Assembly: GCA_001994995.1 (NCBI GenBank)
Contig: MDJM01000012.1
Coordinates: forward strand, 32,863 to 82,397
Source of the DNA: Candidatus Parepulonipiscium sp. PG-Nuni2H_MBin01
GTDB taxonomy: Bacteria > Bacillota > Clostridia > Lachnospirales > Cellulosilyticaceae
Direction of reading: 5' to 3'
Length of the DNA: 49,535 nucleotides
Positions 17,258 to 25,173 of the stretch are shown here, piece after piece. Position 1 is the first letter of the stretch. Each line of letters opens with the position of its first letter. The translations under genes were made by a program, and so were the position numbers. Under the pieces are notes generated by a model. The model worked only from the letters and a program-made list of their open reading frames with translations, was not told the origin of the DNA and did not search any database.

Positions 17258-18139
17258 TTATAATTTAACATTTGAACAATCAAGTCGCCCTAATGTATAT
17301 CTATCGCAGTTTTTAGTATAATCATTTTCATAGCATAAAAATGCATATTTTACACCTAAGTCTATTAATACATCTATAGTATCTTCATTATATTTACCAC
17401 ATGGATATGCTGCTGCTATTATATTTGTATTTGTTATTTTATCTAATATTTTTTTATTTAAATATAGCTCTTCATATTGTTCTATTTTAGTTAACCCATC
17501 CATATTAGTAGGATGGTTATGCGTATGCAGTCCTATTACATGTCCAGTTTGGCTTAGCTGCTGTATATCCTTTTCACCAATCCATAAATCTAGCATATAT
17601 GGGTCTAAGCCGTACTGCTGTATCATATTATCCATAACTTTATTATAATCTTTGCCAAGTATAACGTCTCTAACGTATCTAAACTTTTTATCGTCGTAAG
17701 AATAAAAAGGCGAGTTACATAAATAATCTCCAATATCTATATTGTCACAGTTTGTAACTCCTACGCTTACTGTATAGAAAAACTGCTGATAAAATTCTTC
17801 TACAGTGGCGAAGCAGTAATTTCTAAAGTAGCGATATAAGTCTAAATTATCAATGCCGCCTTTAGTAGGATTTGTGTTTATATTCCATAGCGCTGTTAAA
17901 TTATACTTTTGTAGCACAGGTAGCGCAATATCTAGCTGTTCTTTTAGACCATCGTCTAGCGATATAAATAGCTCGTCTTCTTTTAATGATTTTGTTTCAT
18001 ATTTTTCCATCCATTCTTTTGCGCTAATAATATTATATTTATTAATAATTTTTTCTAACCGTTGTGCGCTTATACTGCCTTGCACTTTGGGGTATTTATC
18101 TTGATCGTAAAAATAGTGAAACATAATTGATGCGGTAAT
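17258..18139 (-). CDS. NodB-like polysaccharide deacetylase, possibly starting at AUU
   Basis: About 288-293 residues. FISLDDGLKEQLDIALPVL is the NodB first motif (usually TFDDG; here SLDDG), and VIGLHTHNHPTNMDGL the His-x-x-x-His metal site. There is no signal peptide, so it is cytoplasmic, as in several surface-sugar loci. The first ATG (18124) is 22 bases from the only Shine-Dalgarno (AAGGAGG, 18147-18153). An in-frame AUU at 18139 sits exactly 7 bases from it and would add ITASI before MFHYFYD, matching how related proteins begin. It is the first gene of the glycan operon, directly after the flgJ terminator. Confidence 0.8.
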   Translation of the reverse strand: MTASIMFHYFYDQDKYPKVQGSISAQRLEKIINKYNIISAKEWMEKYETKSLKEDELFISLDDGLKEQLDIALPVLQKYNLTALWNINTNPTKGGIDNLDLYRYFRNYCFATVEEFYQQFFYTVSVGVTNCDNIDIGDYLCNSPFYSYDDKKFRYVRDVILGKDYNKVMDNMIQQYGLDPYMLDLWIGEKDIQQLSQTGHVIGLHTHNHPTNMDGLTKIEQYEELYLNKKILDKITNTNIIAAAYPCGKYNEDTIDVLIDLGVKYAFLCYENDYTKNCDRYTLGRLDCSNVKL

Positions 18140-18207
18140 AATAACTCCTCCTTATAAATCTCCATTAATATAAAATAATATTATTTCCTATCTTATAAAA
18201 AAAATAC

Positions 18208-18245
18208 AAAAAAAAGCACTACCCCAATAAAATGGTGGTAATGCT
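18208..18245 (-). terminator. Rho-independent terminator after flgJ
   Basis: On the minus strand AGCATTACC pairs with GGTAGTGCT (18237-18245 with 18215-18223), followed by a run of eight U. It ends the mreB-flhO-flhP-flgJ unit and separates it from the glycan operon. Confidence 0.88.
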
Positions 18246-18255
18246 TTAAAAAATT

Positions 18256-18657
18256 CTATAGTATTGCGTCAACCTGGTTTAATGTTTGCTCGCTATTTAC
18301 TTGTACTGCTGTTAAGCTTAATTGCTTATACATCATATCAGCCAGCCCCACTCCTCCAGATTTAACCATTTCAGATACTTGGCTATCTACTAGGAAGTCA
18401 TCAAACATTTCCTCGTAGTCTCCTTTTGGTATTAAGCTATTTTCAGTTAACACTGAGTTTTTCATTTGTTTGTAAATCATGCTTAGCAAATACGATTCCA
18501 TTTCTTCGCATGCTTCTCTTAACTCTTCATCCTCGCTACTATTCATAGCCTGTTTAAGCGTATCCTCAAAATTCTCTGCCGACGTTGTGTAGCTTGTAGT
18601 CGTAAGCCCTGTAAAGTCCGCCATTTGCGCCATTGAACTAATTGATCCTATTGGCAT
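18256..18657 (-). CDS. flgJ: FlgJ-type rod-binding protein
   Basis: 133 residues, corresponding to the N-terminal rod-binding domain of FlgJ without the muramidase domain, which is the usual form in Clostridia. ACEEMESYLLSMIYKQMKNS and GDYEEMFDDFLVDSQVSEMV followed by GGVGLADMMYKQL are the family hallmarks. It helps assemble the flagellar rod through the peptidoglycan. It is the last gene of the rod/shape operon. Confidence 0.88.
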   Translation of the reverse strand: MPIGSISSMAQMADFTGLTTTSYTTSAENFEDTLKQAMNSSEDEELREACEEMESYLLSMIYKQMKNSVLTENSLIPKGDYEEMFDDFLVDSQVSEMVKSGGVGLADMMYKQLSLTAVQVNSEQTLNQVDAIL

Positions 18658-18709
18658 ATTACATCACTCCTCTTTATTTATTTTATAATCAAGTTTGTAG
18701 CAAACTTAA

Positions 18710-19528
18710 TTAAGTACGTTTTAATTGATTTGCTTGTTGTAGCATCTCATCAGAAGTTTTTATCGCTGTTGAGTTCATTTCATATGCACGTTGCGCCACT
18801 ATCAGGTTAACCATTTCTGTAGCTATATTAACGTTAGAGCCTTCTAAGTAACCTGTAATAATTTTACTTTTCGATAGCTCATCGTTCTCCACTTCCATTA
18901 ACGGCTCTCCCGATGCTGTTGTCGGTCTATACTTATTAGCGCCTATAGCTTCTAGCCCATCTTGGTTGGCAAATTGCACTAACTGAATTTGTGCTAGGTC
19001 TACTGGGTTACCGTCGTCATCGTAGTGGAATATTCTCCCTGTACTATCAACGTTTATGCTACTAACTGGCACTCCTTCTGGCACTATAATAGACTCTCCT
19101 TCAACAGATAACACTGGGTGTTCTGCCGCTGTTACTAGTGCTAAGCCTTCTTCTGTATTTGACCATCTAAATGTACCGTCTTTAGTATAAGTAACTTCAT
19201 ATCCATCCGATATAGCAAAGTATCCGTTACCATTAATTGTCATATCCGTATCATTACCAGTTGCATACCAACTTCCGGTTGTAAAGTCTCTTCCTATGCT
19301 ACCAACTCTTGTACCATGCCCCACTTGCAACACAGTCGGTCTTCCTTCTTCTTCCCTTGCTGCCTGCTGTTCCGCAGTTTCTAAGTTTTGGTACAAAAGA
19401 CTTTTAAAGTTAACGGTTTCTTGTTTATACCCTGTTGTATTTACGTTTGCTAAGTTGTTTGATATTACATCCACTTGTACTTGTTGCGCAGTCATCCCCG
19501 ACGCTGCTGTCCACAGTGATCTCATCAT
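18710..19528 (-). CDS. flhP: Flagellar hook-basal body (rod) protein, FlhP/FlgG type
   Basis: About 273 residues from ATG 19528 (a second ATG follows at 19525; AAAGGG lies upstream). MRSLWTAASGMTAQQ followed by DVISNNLANVNTTGYK is the flagellar rod N-terminal signature. The C-terminal signature is YLEGSNVNIATEMVNLIVAQ with RAYEMNSTAIKTSDEMLQ. It forms the distal rod of the flagellum. It is paralogous to the gene before it, and together they match the Bacillus flhO-flhP pair. Confidence 0.9.
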   Translation of the reverse strand: MMRSLWTAASGMTAQQVQVDVISNNLANVNTTGYKQETVNFKSLLYQNLETAEQQAAREEEGRPTVLQVGHGTRVGSIGRDFTTGSWYATGNDTDMTINGNGYFAISDGYEVTYTKDGTFRWSNTEEGLALVTAAEHPVLSVEGESIIVPEGVPVSSINVDSTGRIFHYDDDGNPVDLAQIQLVQFANQDGLEAIGANKYRPTTASGEPLMEVENDELSKSKIITGYLEGSNVNIATEMVNLIVAQRAYEMNSTAIKTSDEMLQQANQLKRT

Positions 19529-19632
19529 AGCTAAATCATCCCTTTCTAGCTTCTCTCTCTCTAATATAGGCACCGTTACCTATACACTTTATAATTTACA
19601 CTCTAGCCCGCTTTAATACAGACACTTTATTC

Positions 19633-20451
19633 CTATGCTTTACCAACTTCATTCACTGCTTTACTCATTAAGTCATCATGCACTTGCACCATTTTTTGGT
19701 TTGACTCATACGCTCTAGAAACCGTAATCATATCCACCATCGCTGATACTACATTTACATTTGAAGACTCTAAGTACCCCTGTATTATTCTAGTCGTTGC
19801 TGCTGTATCTACAAAATCTTGGTCTGTAGTGTATAAATTATCATCTAGCTTTTCTAATAACTGCAAATCATCCACTGTAACCAATCTTATAGTGTCTAAA
19901 ATTCCTTCTCCTCGTCTCACTTGCCCAAATTCATTAATCTCAAACTGTCCCGACGAAGTAAAAAAATCTTCTCCTAAGTTAACCGGGCCTTCCTGCCCCA
20001 TAACATTATACCCTTCTTGAGTTAATAGGTCGCCGTTTGTCCCCACTACTAGGCTGCCATCTCTAGTTAATTTTTCACCGTCTGGTGTATTTACTATAAA
20101 AAATCCTTCATTTTGCAATGCTATATCAGTTTGTTTCCCTGTATTTATAAACGAACCTTGCGCAAAGTGAATATATATATCTTGCACCTTAGCCCCATAA
20201 TTCATAGAGCCAATAGTCGTTAGTGGTATAGTTACAGCTCCTAACGGTGGTATAGTCTGCGACCTCTCCAAATTTGGCACACCTTGTGTACCTCCAAGCC
20301 TTTTCATTAGCACTTCCGGAAAAGACTCTATTACAGCCACATCTTTTTTATATCCTGTTGTATTTACATTAGCTAAATCATTAGATATTACATCCATTCT
20401 AGTCGCTTGCACATTCATCCCTGTGCCTGCTATATACAAGCCTCGTACCAT
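19633..20451 (-). CDS. flhO: Flagellar hook-basal body (rod) protein, FlhO/FlgF type
   Basis: 272 residues. MVRGLYIAGTGMNVQ with DVISNDLANVNTTGYKKD at the N-terminus and YLESSNVNVVSAMVDMITVS with RAYESNQKMVQVHDDL at the C-terminus are the paired signatures of rod/hook proteins. It begins 19 bases after mreB, an order known from Bacillus (mbl-flhO-flhP). The product is exported by the flagellar type III apparatus, so it has no signal peptide. Confidence 0.9.
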   Translation of the reverse strand: MVRGLYIAGTGMNVQATRMDVISNDLANVNTTGYKKDVAVIESFPEVLMKRLGGTQGVPNLERSQTIPPLGAVTIPLTTIGSMNYGAKVQDIYIHFAQGSFINTGKQTDIALQNEGFFIVNTPDGEKLTRDGSLVVGTNGDLLTQEGYNVMGQEGPVNLGEDFFTSSGQFEINEFGQVRRGEGILDTIRLVTVDDLQLLEKLDDNLYTTDQDFVDTAATTRIIQGYLESSNVNVVSAMVDMITVSRAYESNQKMVQVHDDLMSKAVNEVGKA

Positions 20452-20470
20452 ATAGTTATCTCCTTACTAA

Positions 20471-21511
20471 TTACTGTTGATTAAAAATATTTTGTGCAAA
20501 AAACGTTTCTACTATACCTTTATTTGCCTTTTGTACCTTTTCTTGTATAAATCTACCTGTTCCTATTACTACGCACTCTTTGGCGTTTGGCGCTACAGAA
20601 GCTTTTATTCCCACTTTATCGTATATAGCATGCTCTAGTCCATACAGCAAACTCCCTCCCCCAGTCAACAATATCCCTTTCTCAGAAATATCTGCCGCTA
20701 GCTCTGGTGGCGTTATCTCAATCACTCTATACACTGTATCCACTATGCTATCCACTTCTTCTTTTAATGACTCTACAATTTCAGTCGAATTAACCTCAAT
20801 ACATTTTGGCATCCCATCTAATACACTACGACCTTTTATAGCCATAGTCCTAGGCTCTTCTCTATCCAAAGCTCCGCCAAGCTCTATCTTAATTCTCTCC
20901 GCTGTAGCCTCTCCAATTAGCAACTTATACTTTCGCCTAACATAAAATATTATCGCTTCATCAAAAGCGTCTCCTGCCACTTTTATCGAATGCTTTACTA
21001 CCTCTCCTCCTAGCGATATAACAGCCACATCACATGTACCTCCCCCTATATCCACTATCATATTACCTGAGGGCTGTTGAATATCAATATCCGCTCCTAT
21101 CGCTGCTGCAATCGGCTCTTCTATTATCTCCACCTTTCTAGCCCCCGCCTGCCTAGTCGCATCTTCTACCGCCTTCTTCTCCACATCGGTTACTCCGCTT
21201 GGGACACATACTGCAATTCTAGGTTTTACAATCCTATTTCCAATAGCTTTGTGTATAAAATATTTTAGCATCTGTTCTGTTGTATCAAAATCCGAAATTA
21301 CGCCTGAGCGTAGTGGTCGTATAACACTTATAGATGCAGGCGCTTTACCTATCATAAGCTTAGCCCTCTCACCTACTGCTATAACTTCACCTGATCTTCT
21401 GTTTATGGCCACTACTGATGGCTCATTTATTACTATACCCTTTTCTGCGTTATAAATTAATACTGAGGCTGTTCCTAAATCTATTCCTATATCAGTGCTT
21501 CTAAAAAACAT
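20471..21511 (-). CDS. mreB: MreB/Mbl actin-like rod-shape protein
   Basis: 346 residues from ATG 21511, which has AAAGGAG upstream. Actin-fold motifs: DIGIDLGTASVLIYN (phosphate 1), VDIGGGTCDVAVISLGG (phosphate 2) and GILLTGGGSLLYGLE (adenosine). It forms membrane-associated filaments that guide sidewall peptidoglycan synthesis. Its linkage to flhO and flhP argues for the Mbl branch. A strong promoter lies just upstream. Confidence 0.95.
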   Translation of the reverse strand: MFFRSTDIGIDLGTASVLIYNAEKGIVINEPSVVAINRRSGEVIAVGERAKLMIGKAPASISVIRPLRSGVISDFDTTEQMLKYFIHKAIGNRIVKPRIAVCVPSGVTDVEKKAVEDATRQAGARKVEIIEEPIAAAIGADIDIQQPSGNMIVDIGGGTCDVAVISLGGEVVKHSIKVAGDAFDEAIIFYVRRKYKLLIGEATAERIKIELGGALDREEPRTMAIKGRSVLDGMPKCIEVNSTEIVESLKEEVDSIVDTVYRVIEITPPELAADISEKGILLTGGGSLLYGLEHAIYDKVGIKASVAPNAKECVVIGTGRFIQEKVQKANKGIVETFFAQNIFNQQ

Positions 21512-21562
21512 AGGTTCTCCTTTCTTAGAATTCATTCTATCTTTTTTGTATGTGTCTTATTT

Positions 21563-21591
21563 ATTATACAGTATTAGTTGGAATTTTTCAA
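21563..21591 (-). promoter_or_regulatory. Sigma-A promoter for the mreB operon
   Basis: On the minus strand TTGAAA (21586-21591), a 17-base spacer and a perfect TATAAT (21563-21568). It lies about 50 bases before the mreB start and downstream of the terminator of the preceding gene. Confidence 0.8.
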
Positions 21592-21608
21592 AACTTTTTG
21601 CTATCAAT

Positions 21609-21635
21609 AAAAAAAGGATTACCTATGTGTAATCC
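21609..21635 (-). terminator. Rho-independent terminator after the GGDEF gene
   Basis: On the minus strand GGATTAC (21629-21635) pairs with GTAATCC (21616-21622) and is followed by seven U. It separates the GGDEF gene from the mreB promoter. Confidence 0.85.
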
Positions 21636-21720
21636 CTCTTAGTTTTTACTGTTTATTGGATATATATAATTGGTAATTGGAAAAACATTATTTTACCAGT
21701 TTTCGCAACTGCCTTTATTG

Positions 21721-22776
21721 TTATAACGACACCATCATGCCCTGCTGATATAGCGTTATATTGTTCTTCCCATTCTTCTTGCCATGGATTAGTGCATTAT
21801 CTGCAATTTGTATCACATCCGCCGCCAACCCCCTAACGTCTGGATATGTACATATTCCAATTGTTAAGGTTATAGGTAGCTCTGTATCTTTTACTACAGG
21901 TAGCTCAGGAACTGTATTTTGCAGCTTTCTTATAATAGAAATGGCTTCCTCCAATGTTTGTGGTATAAATAATACAAACTCATCGCCACCATAGCGCATA
22001 ACACATCCGCCAAACGGTTCCACATACGTATGCGCAGTTTTAGCAACAGCCTTTACCACTTCATCTCCAACTCCGTGCCCTTTCTCATCATTGACTCTCT
22101 TAAAATTATCTATATCTATTATTACTATAGTTACATATGGACTCACTTCGCATGAGTAGTTATATAACTTATCCATACTCCTTCTATTATAAACCCTAGT
22201 CATAGGGTCAACTTCAGATTCCTCTGCTACCATCGCTAGTAAGTTAGCATTTTTTATCTTAAGCGCAATAAACACACCTAACGTTTCAAAAAATATACAC
22301 TTATTTAAACTAAAGTACACTTCTTGCGCATGCTCTAACACCATTCCTCCTAATAGCACATTAGTAGTAAAGTCATATAGCGGCACATATAGCCTAGACT
22401 TTGGTAGCGCTCTAGTGCTACCACACAAAATATGCGACGTTATATCTGGCGAAAAGAATAGATGCCTTGTATCTAAAGGTATTCCCAAATCTATTTGTTC
22501 AGTTAACGTTTCAAACTTAAATCTATTGTTATCTTCATTTCTTCGCGAGTATATTTTTATATACCTCTCGTTATAAGTCCACAAATAACAACTGCTAACT
22601 CCTGTAACTCCTAGTATCATATCTGTAGTTGTTGCCATTAAATCTTTTAAAGAACTAATCTCGTTAGAGCTTTTCATTACTTCTCCAAGTAACCATACCA
22701 TTCCCAGTTGTGCGTTAAGCTCCGATTCCACCATTGATAATTGGTCATGGTATTTAGAACTATTAATCTTTTCCAT
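21721..22776 (-). CDS. GGDEF-domain diguanylate cyclase with GAF-like N-terminus
   Basis: 351 residues, no membrane segment. About 25-175 resembles a GAF sensor (ITGVSSCYLW-like strand, then a ligand-binding core). About 185-345 is a GGDEF domain: DPMTRVYNRRSMDKL, DIDNFKRVNDEKGHGVGDEV and the intact active-site loop RYGGDEFVLF. It should make cyclic di-GMP from two GTP. I do not see a clear RxxD inhibitory site. No EAL domain is nearby. Its place beside the flagellar genes fits c-di-GMP control of motility, but this is inference. Confidence 0.88.
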   Translation of the reverse strand: MEKINSSKYHDQLSMVESELNAQLGMVWLLGEVMKSSNEISSLKDLMATTTDMILGVTGVSSCYLWTYNERYIKIYSRRNEDNNRFKFETLTEQIDLGIPLDTRHLFFSPDITSHILCGSTRALPKSRLYVPLYDFTTNVLLGGMVLEHAQEVYFSLNKCIFFETLGVFIALKIKNANLLAMVAEESEVDPMTRVYNRRSMDKLYNYSCEVSPYVTIVIIDIDNFKRVNDEKGHGVGDEVVKAVAKTAHTYVEPFGGCVMRYGGDEFVLFIPQTLEEAISIIRKLQNTVPELPVVKDTELPITLTIGICTYPDVRGLAADVIQIADNALIHGKKNGKNNITLYQQGMMVSL

Positions 22777-22842
22777 TAGGTTGACCCCCTTAAATATGCC
22801 TTATATATAATTTATCGTATTTTGTTAGTTGTTTCAACTTAT

Positions 22843-23751
22843 TTATTTTGATTTTTTGTTAAATCTTTTTTTAATTTTTTCAATTCTCTGTGATGCTTTA
22901 TTTAGCACCATTATATGGCTTATATCACTTTCTATTCTCCCCATAGTAATCATAGCATTTACTTCTGCTCCCATTAGTATAAATAAGCCATTTGTATATA
23001 TCCATATTAACAGCACAAATATGCCTCCTATACTGCCATACATCGCGCTATAGTTACTAAATGAATCTACGTATACTGCAAATGCCACCGAGAATAAATA
23101 CCATGTGGCTGTTGTAAAAAACACTCCGGGCCATAAGCTACGCGACAATATATGCTTACGAGGAATTACCCTATGAATACAAAATGAACCAAGTAGCATA
23201 ACTAAACATGAACTTAAAGTTCTAGTCCAGTCCCATATTGTATTATAATATGTAGGGTATCGCTTAAGCAAATAACTTAAAACTGCTGCTCCTACTTTAT
23301 TACCAAAAACTAACAATACCATCATTGCTATTATCAAAAATGCTAATACCAATGCATATATCATTCCTATTATTTTTCTAAGCACAAAATTTCTACGGTC
23401 CACCACTCCATACGCTATATATATCCCTTTAATAAGCACATTTACAGCAGCTGAAGTTGACCACAGCGAAATGATTGCACCTAAATATATCCCGGTTGTG
23501 CTTCTGCCGTAAAGCATTTGTTTAATTGTGGTGTCTACTATGGGTGAGACTAAGTCTGGCAAAAAGCCACTTAAGTATTCCAAAAGCACTTGCCAGTCTA
23601 TGTTGGCATAAGAAAGTAAGTTAATAATCATTAGTAGAAAAGGAAATACAGAAAGTATCCAGTAGTAAGACATCTGCGCACTTCGCGGGCCTATATTATG
23701 CTGCATAAATCGATTTTTTAAAATCATTCCAAAGTTTATTATTTTTCCCAT
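22843..23751 (-). CDS. YihY/BrkB family membrane protein
   Basis: 302 residues from ATG 23751, with AAGGAG eight bases upstream; the longer frame to 23793 has no ribosome site. About six hydrophobic membrane segments. RSAQMSYYWILSVFPFLLMI near the N-terminus and GGIFVLLIWIYTNGLFILMG followed by AEVNA near the C-terminus are family signatures. Once called ribonuclease BN, the family is now thought to be transporters or envelope proteins of unknown function. Confidence 0.88.
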   Translation of the reverse strand: MGKIINFGMILKNRFMQHNIGPRSAQMSYYWILSVFPFLLMIINLLSYANIDWQVLLEYLSGFLPDLVSPIVDTTIKQMLYGRSTTGIYLGAIISLWSTSAAVNVLIKGIYIAYGVVDRRNFVLRKIIGMIYALVLAFLIIAMMVLLVFGNKVGAAVLSYLLKRYPTYYNTIWDWTRTLSSCLVMLLGSFCIHRVIPRKHILSRSLWPGVFFTTATWYLFSVAFAVYVDSFSNYSAMYGSIGGIFVLLIWIYTNGLFILMGAEVNAMITMGRIESDISHIMVLNKASQRIEKIKKRFNKKSK

Positions 23752-23845
23752 ACTACACGCTCCTTTGCAATTAGCTAGCCTTATTACCCTCAAGAAAAGT
23801 CAACGCCCTCATCACTGCTAAAACACGGAGGGTAACAAAACCAAA

Positions 23846-23884
23846 GGGTCTAGTAAAATATATGCGTATATTTCTACTAGACCC
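23846..23884 (-). terminator. Hairpin terminator after the small membrane-anchored protein gene
   Basis: GGGTCTAGTA (23846-23855) pairs with TACTAGACCC (23875-23884), with further pairing inside and one bulge, giving a stem of about 17 pairs. The minus-strand continuation is U-rich (TTTGGTTTTG). It lies between the 154-residue protein gene and the BrkB gene. Confidence 0.65.
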
Positions 23885-23888
23885 CAAT

Positions 23889-24353
23889 TTATTTTGCCTT
23901 CTTTAAATCTTCGTTTTGCTTTTTAAGGCCATTTGCTTTATCAAGGAGCTTTTGTCTAAAGCCTTTTTTCTCTGGCTCTGGCAATTTCCCAGATGTAATT
24001 CCAACGATTAAAACACCCGCAATTTCTACTTTTACGTTTTTCTTTACTGGTATACTATTGTAGATGCTTTCATCGCATAATAAAGTTTGAACTTGAGGTC
24101 CTATTTTTGCTATTACAATTGGCATTTTTTTCTTCTTTTGTTTAGCTGGGATTTGCTCTTTTATAAACTTGGGTAGCTTTAAATTATCTACCGTATCTTT
24201 TTTCTTATCGATTACAAATATTTGCATTGATTGCTTATGTTGGTCAATTAACGTCTGATGCTCGTCATATCTTTTTTGAAGTTTGCGACCCCAAAATGAT
24301 AATCCTACGAGCACTGCTACTATTACTAATATCCATATTATCCATGAACTCAT
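23889..24353 (-). CDS. Small membrane-anchored protein of unknown function
   Basis: 154 residues, not recognised. One N-terminal membrane segment (IIWILVIVAVLVGLSFW) is followed by a lysine-rich cytoplasmic domain; the positive charges after the segment suggest N-out, C-in. A middle strand-rich part (MPIVIAKIGPQVQTLLCDES, then KVEIAGVLIVGITSGK) could form a small beta domain. The C-terminal 30 residues are charged and likely helical. It lies 81 bases downstream of plsC and may be transcribed with it. Confidence 0.6.
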   Translation of the reverse strand: MSSWIIWILVIVAVLVGLSFWGRKLQKRYDEHQTLIDQHKQSMQIFVIDKKKDTVDNLKLPKFIKEQIPAKQKKKKMPIVIAKIGPQVQTLLCDESIYNSIPVKKNVKVEIAGVLIVGITSGKLPEPEKKGFRQKLLDKANGLKKQNEDLKKAK

Positions 24354-24434
24354 TATTAATCACCCTTTCTACTGTTAGTATACCATGTTTAATAGTCGTT
24401 GTCTAAAATATATTGCCACTAGAATTATTTACAA

Positions 24435-25169
24435 TTAAGGTAGTTCTTCTAGCAACTGCGCCACATATTGCTCCACTTTTTTAGGCAACTCCTTTTGCTG
24501 CTCTCTACTCATTCCCACCACGCCTATAGGTTTACCAATATTTACATACACAGTTTGCCCTTTAATTTTAAGGCCGTTACTTTCCAATATTTTTTCAGTA
24601 TTTTTTATAGCCATAGGCACTATAGTAGCGCCTGAGTTAAATGCTAGCTTAAAACTTCCAGCCTTAAATTCTCCAACATCGCCAGTTTTAGACCTAGTCC
24701 CTTCAGGATAAATTACAACCGACTGCCCATCTTTTAACAGCTGAGTTCCCTTTTTAATTACTTCTAATGATTGTCTTGCGTCGTCTCTTGCTAAATATAT
24801 ACTACCAATAGCTTCAAACCAATCGCGAATAATAGGCATCTTTTGGATTTCTTCTTTACCTATAAAAATGCAAGGGTCATCTATAATGCTAGCTACTACC
24901 ATAGGGTCAAACATACCTTTATGATTTGCCATATATAGAATGCCTGAAGTTGTTGGCAAATTTTCGATTCCTCTAACTTCTAGTTTAGAACCCGAATACT
25001 TTACCATCCCTTTACTAAAGCTTTGCATAATTCTATAGATTTGTTCCGAATATTCTTTTTGCATCTCAAACTCTAGCTGTTTATCATCAACTCTATATTT
25101 GCGTCGCCCTTTAGTATTAACAATAAAGTGCCATATCATAAAAAATAATACTCTTATGCTCCTAATCAT
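24435..25169 (-). CDS. plsC: 1-acyl-sn-glycerol-3-phosphate acyltransferase
   Basis: 244 residues, typical for PlsC. It acylates lysophosphatidic acid at sn-2 to give phosphatidic acid at the membrane. Motif I is NHKGMFDP (NHx4D); IFIGKEE is motif II; YPEGTRSKTGDVGEFKAGSF carries motif III; IVPMAIKNT is motif IV. It starts 4 bases after pncB, so the two are cotranscribed. Confidence 0.92.
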   Translation of the reverse strand: MIRSIRVLFFMIWHFIVNTKGRRKYRVDDKQLEFEMQKEYSEQIYRIMQSFSKGMVKYSGSKLEVRGIENLPTTSGILYMANHKGMFDPMVVASIIDDPCIFIGKEEIQKMPIIRDWFEAIGSIYLARDDARQSLEVIKKGTQLLKDGQSVVIYPEGTRSKTGDVGEFKAGSFKLAFNSGATIVPMAIKNTEKILESNGLKIKGQTVYVNIGKPIGVVGMSREQQKELPKKVEQYVAQLLEELP

Positions 25170-25173
25170 CTTT

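Noticed and set aside
22777..22842. Promoter for the GGDEF gene (TTGAAA with TAAATT)
   Set aside because: The -10 box is poor, and a sigma-28 reading fails because TAAA is at the wrong distance from TACGATAA.
23752..23842. Inverted ACCCTC/GAGGGT pair before the BrkB gene
   Set aside because: Arms are short and far apart, and no clear promoter or regulator links to them.
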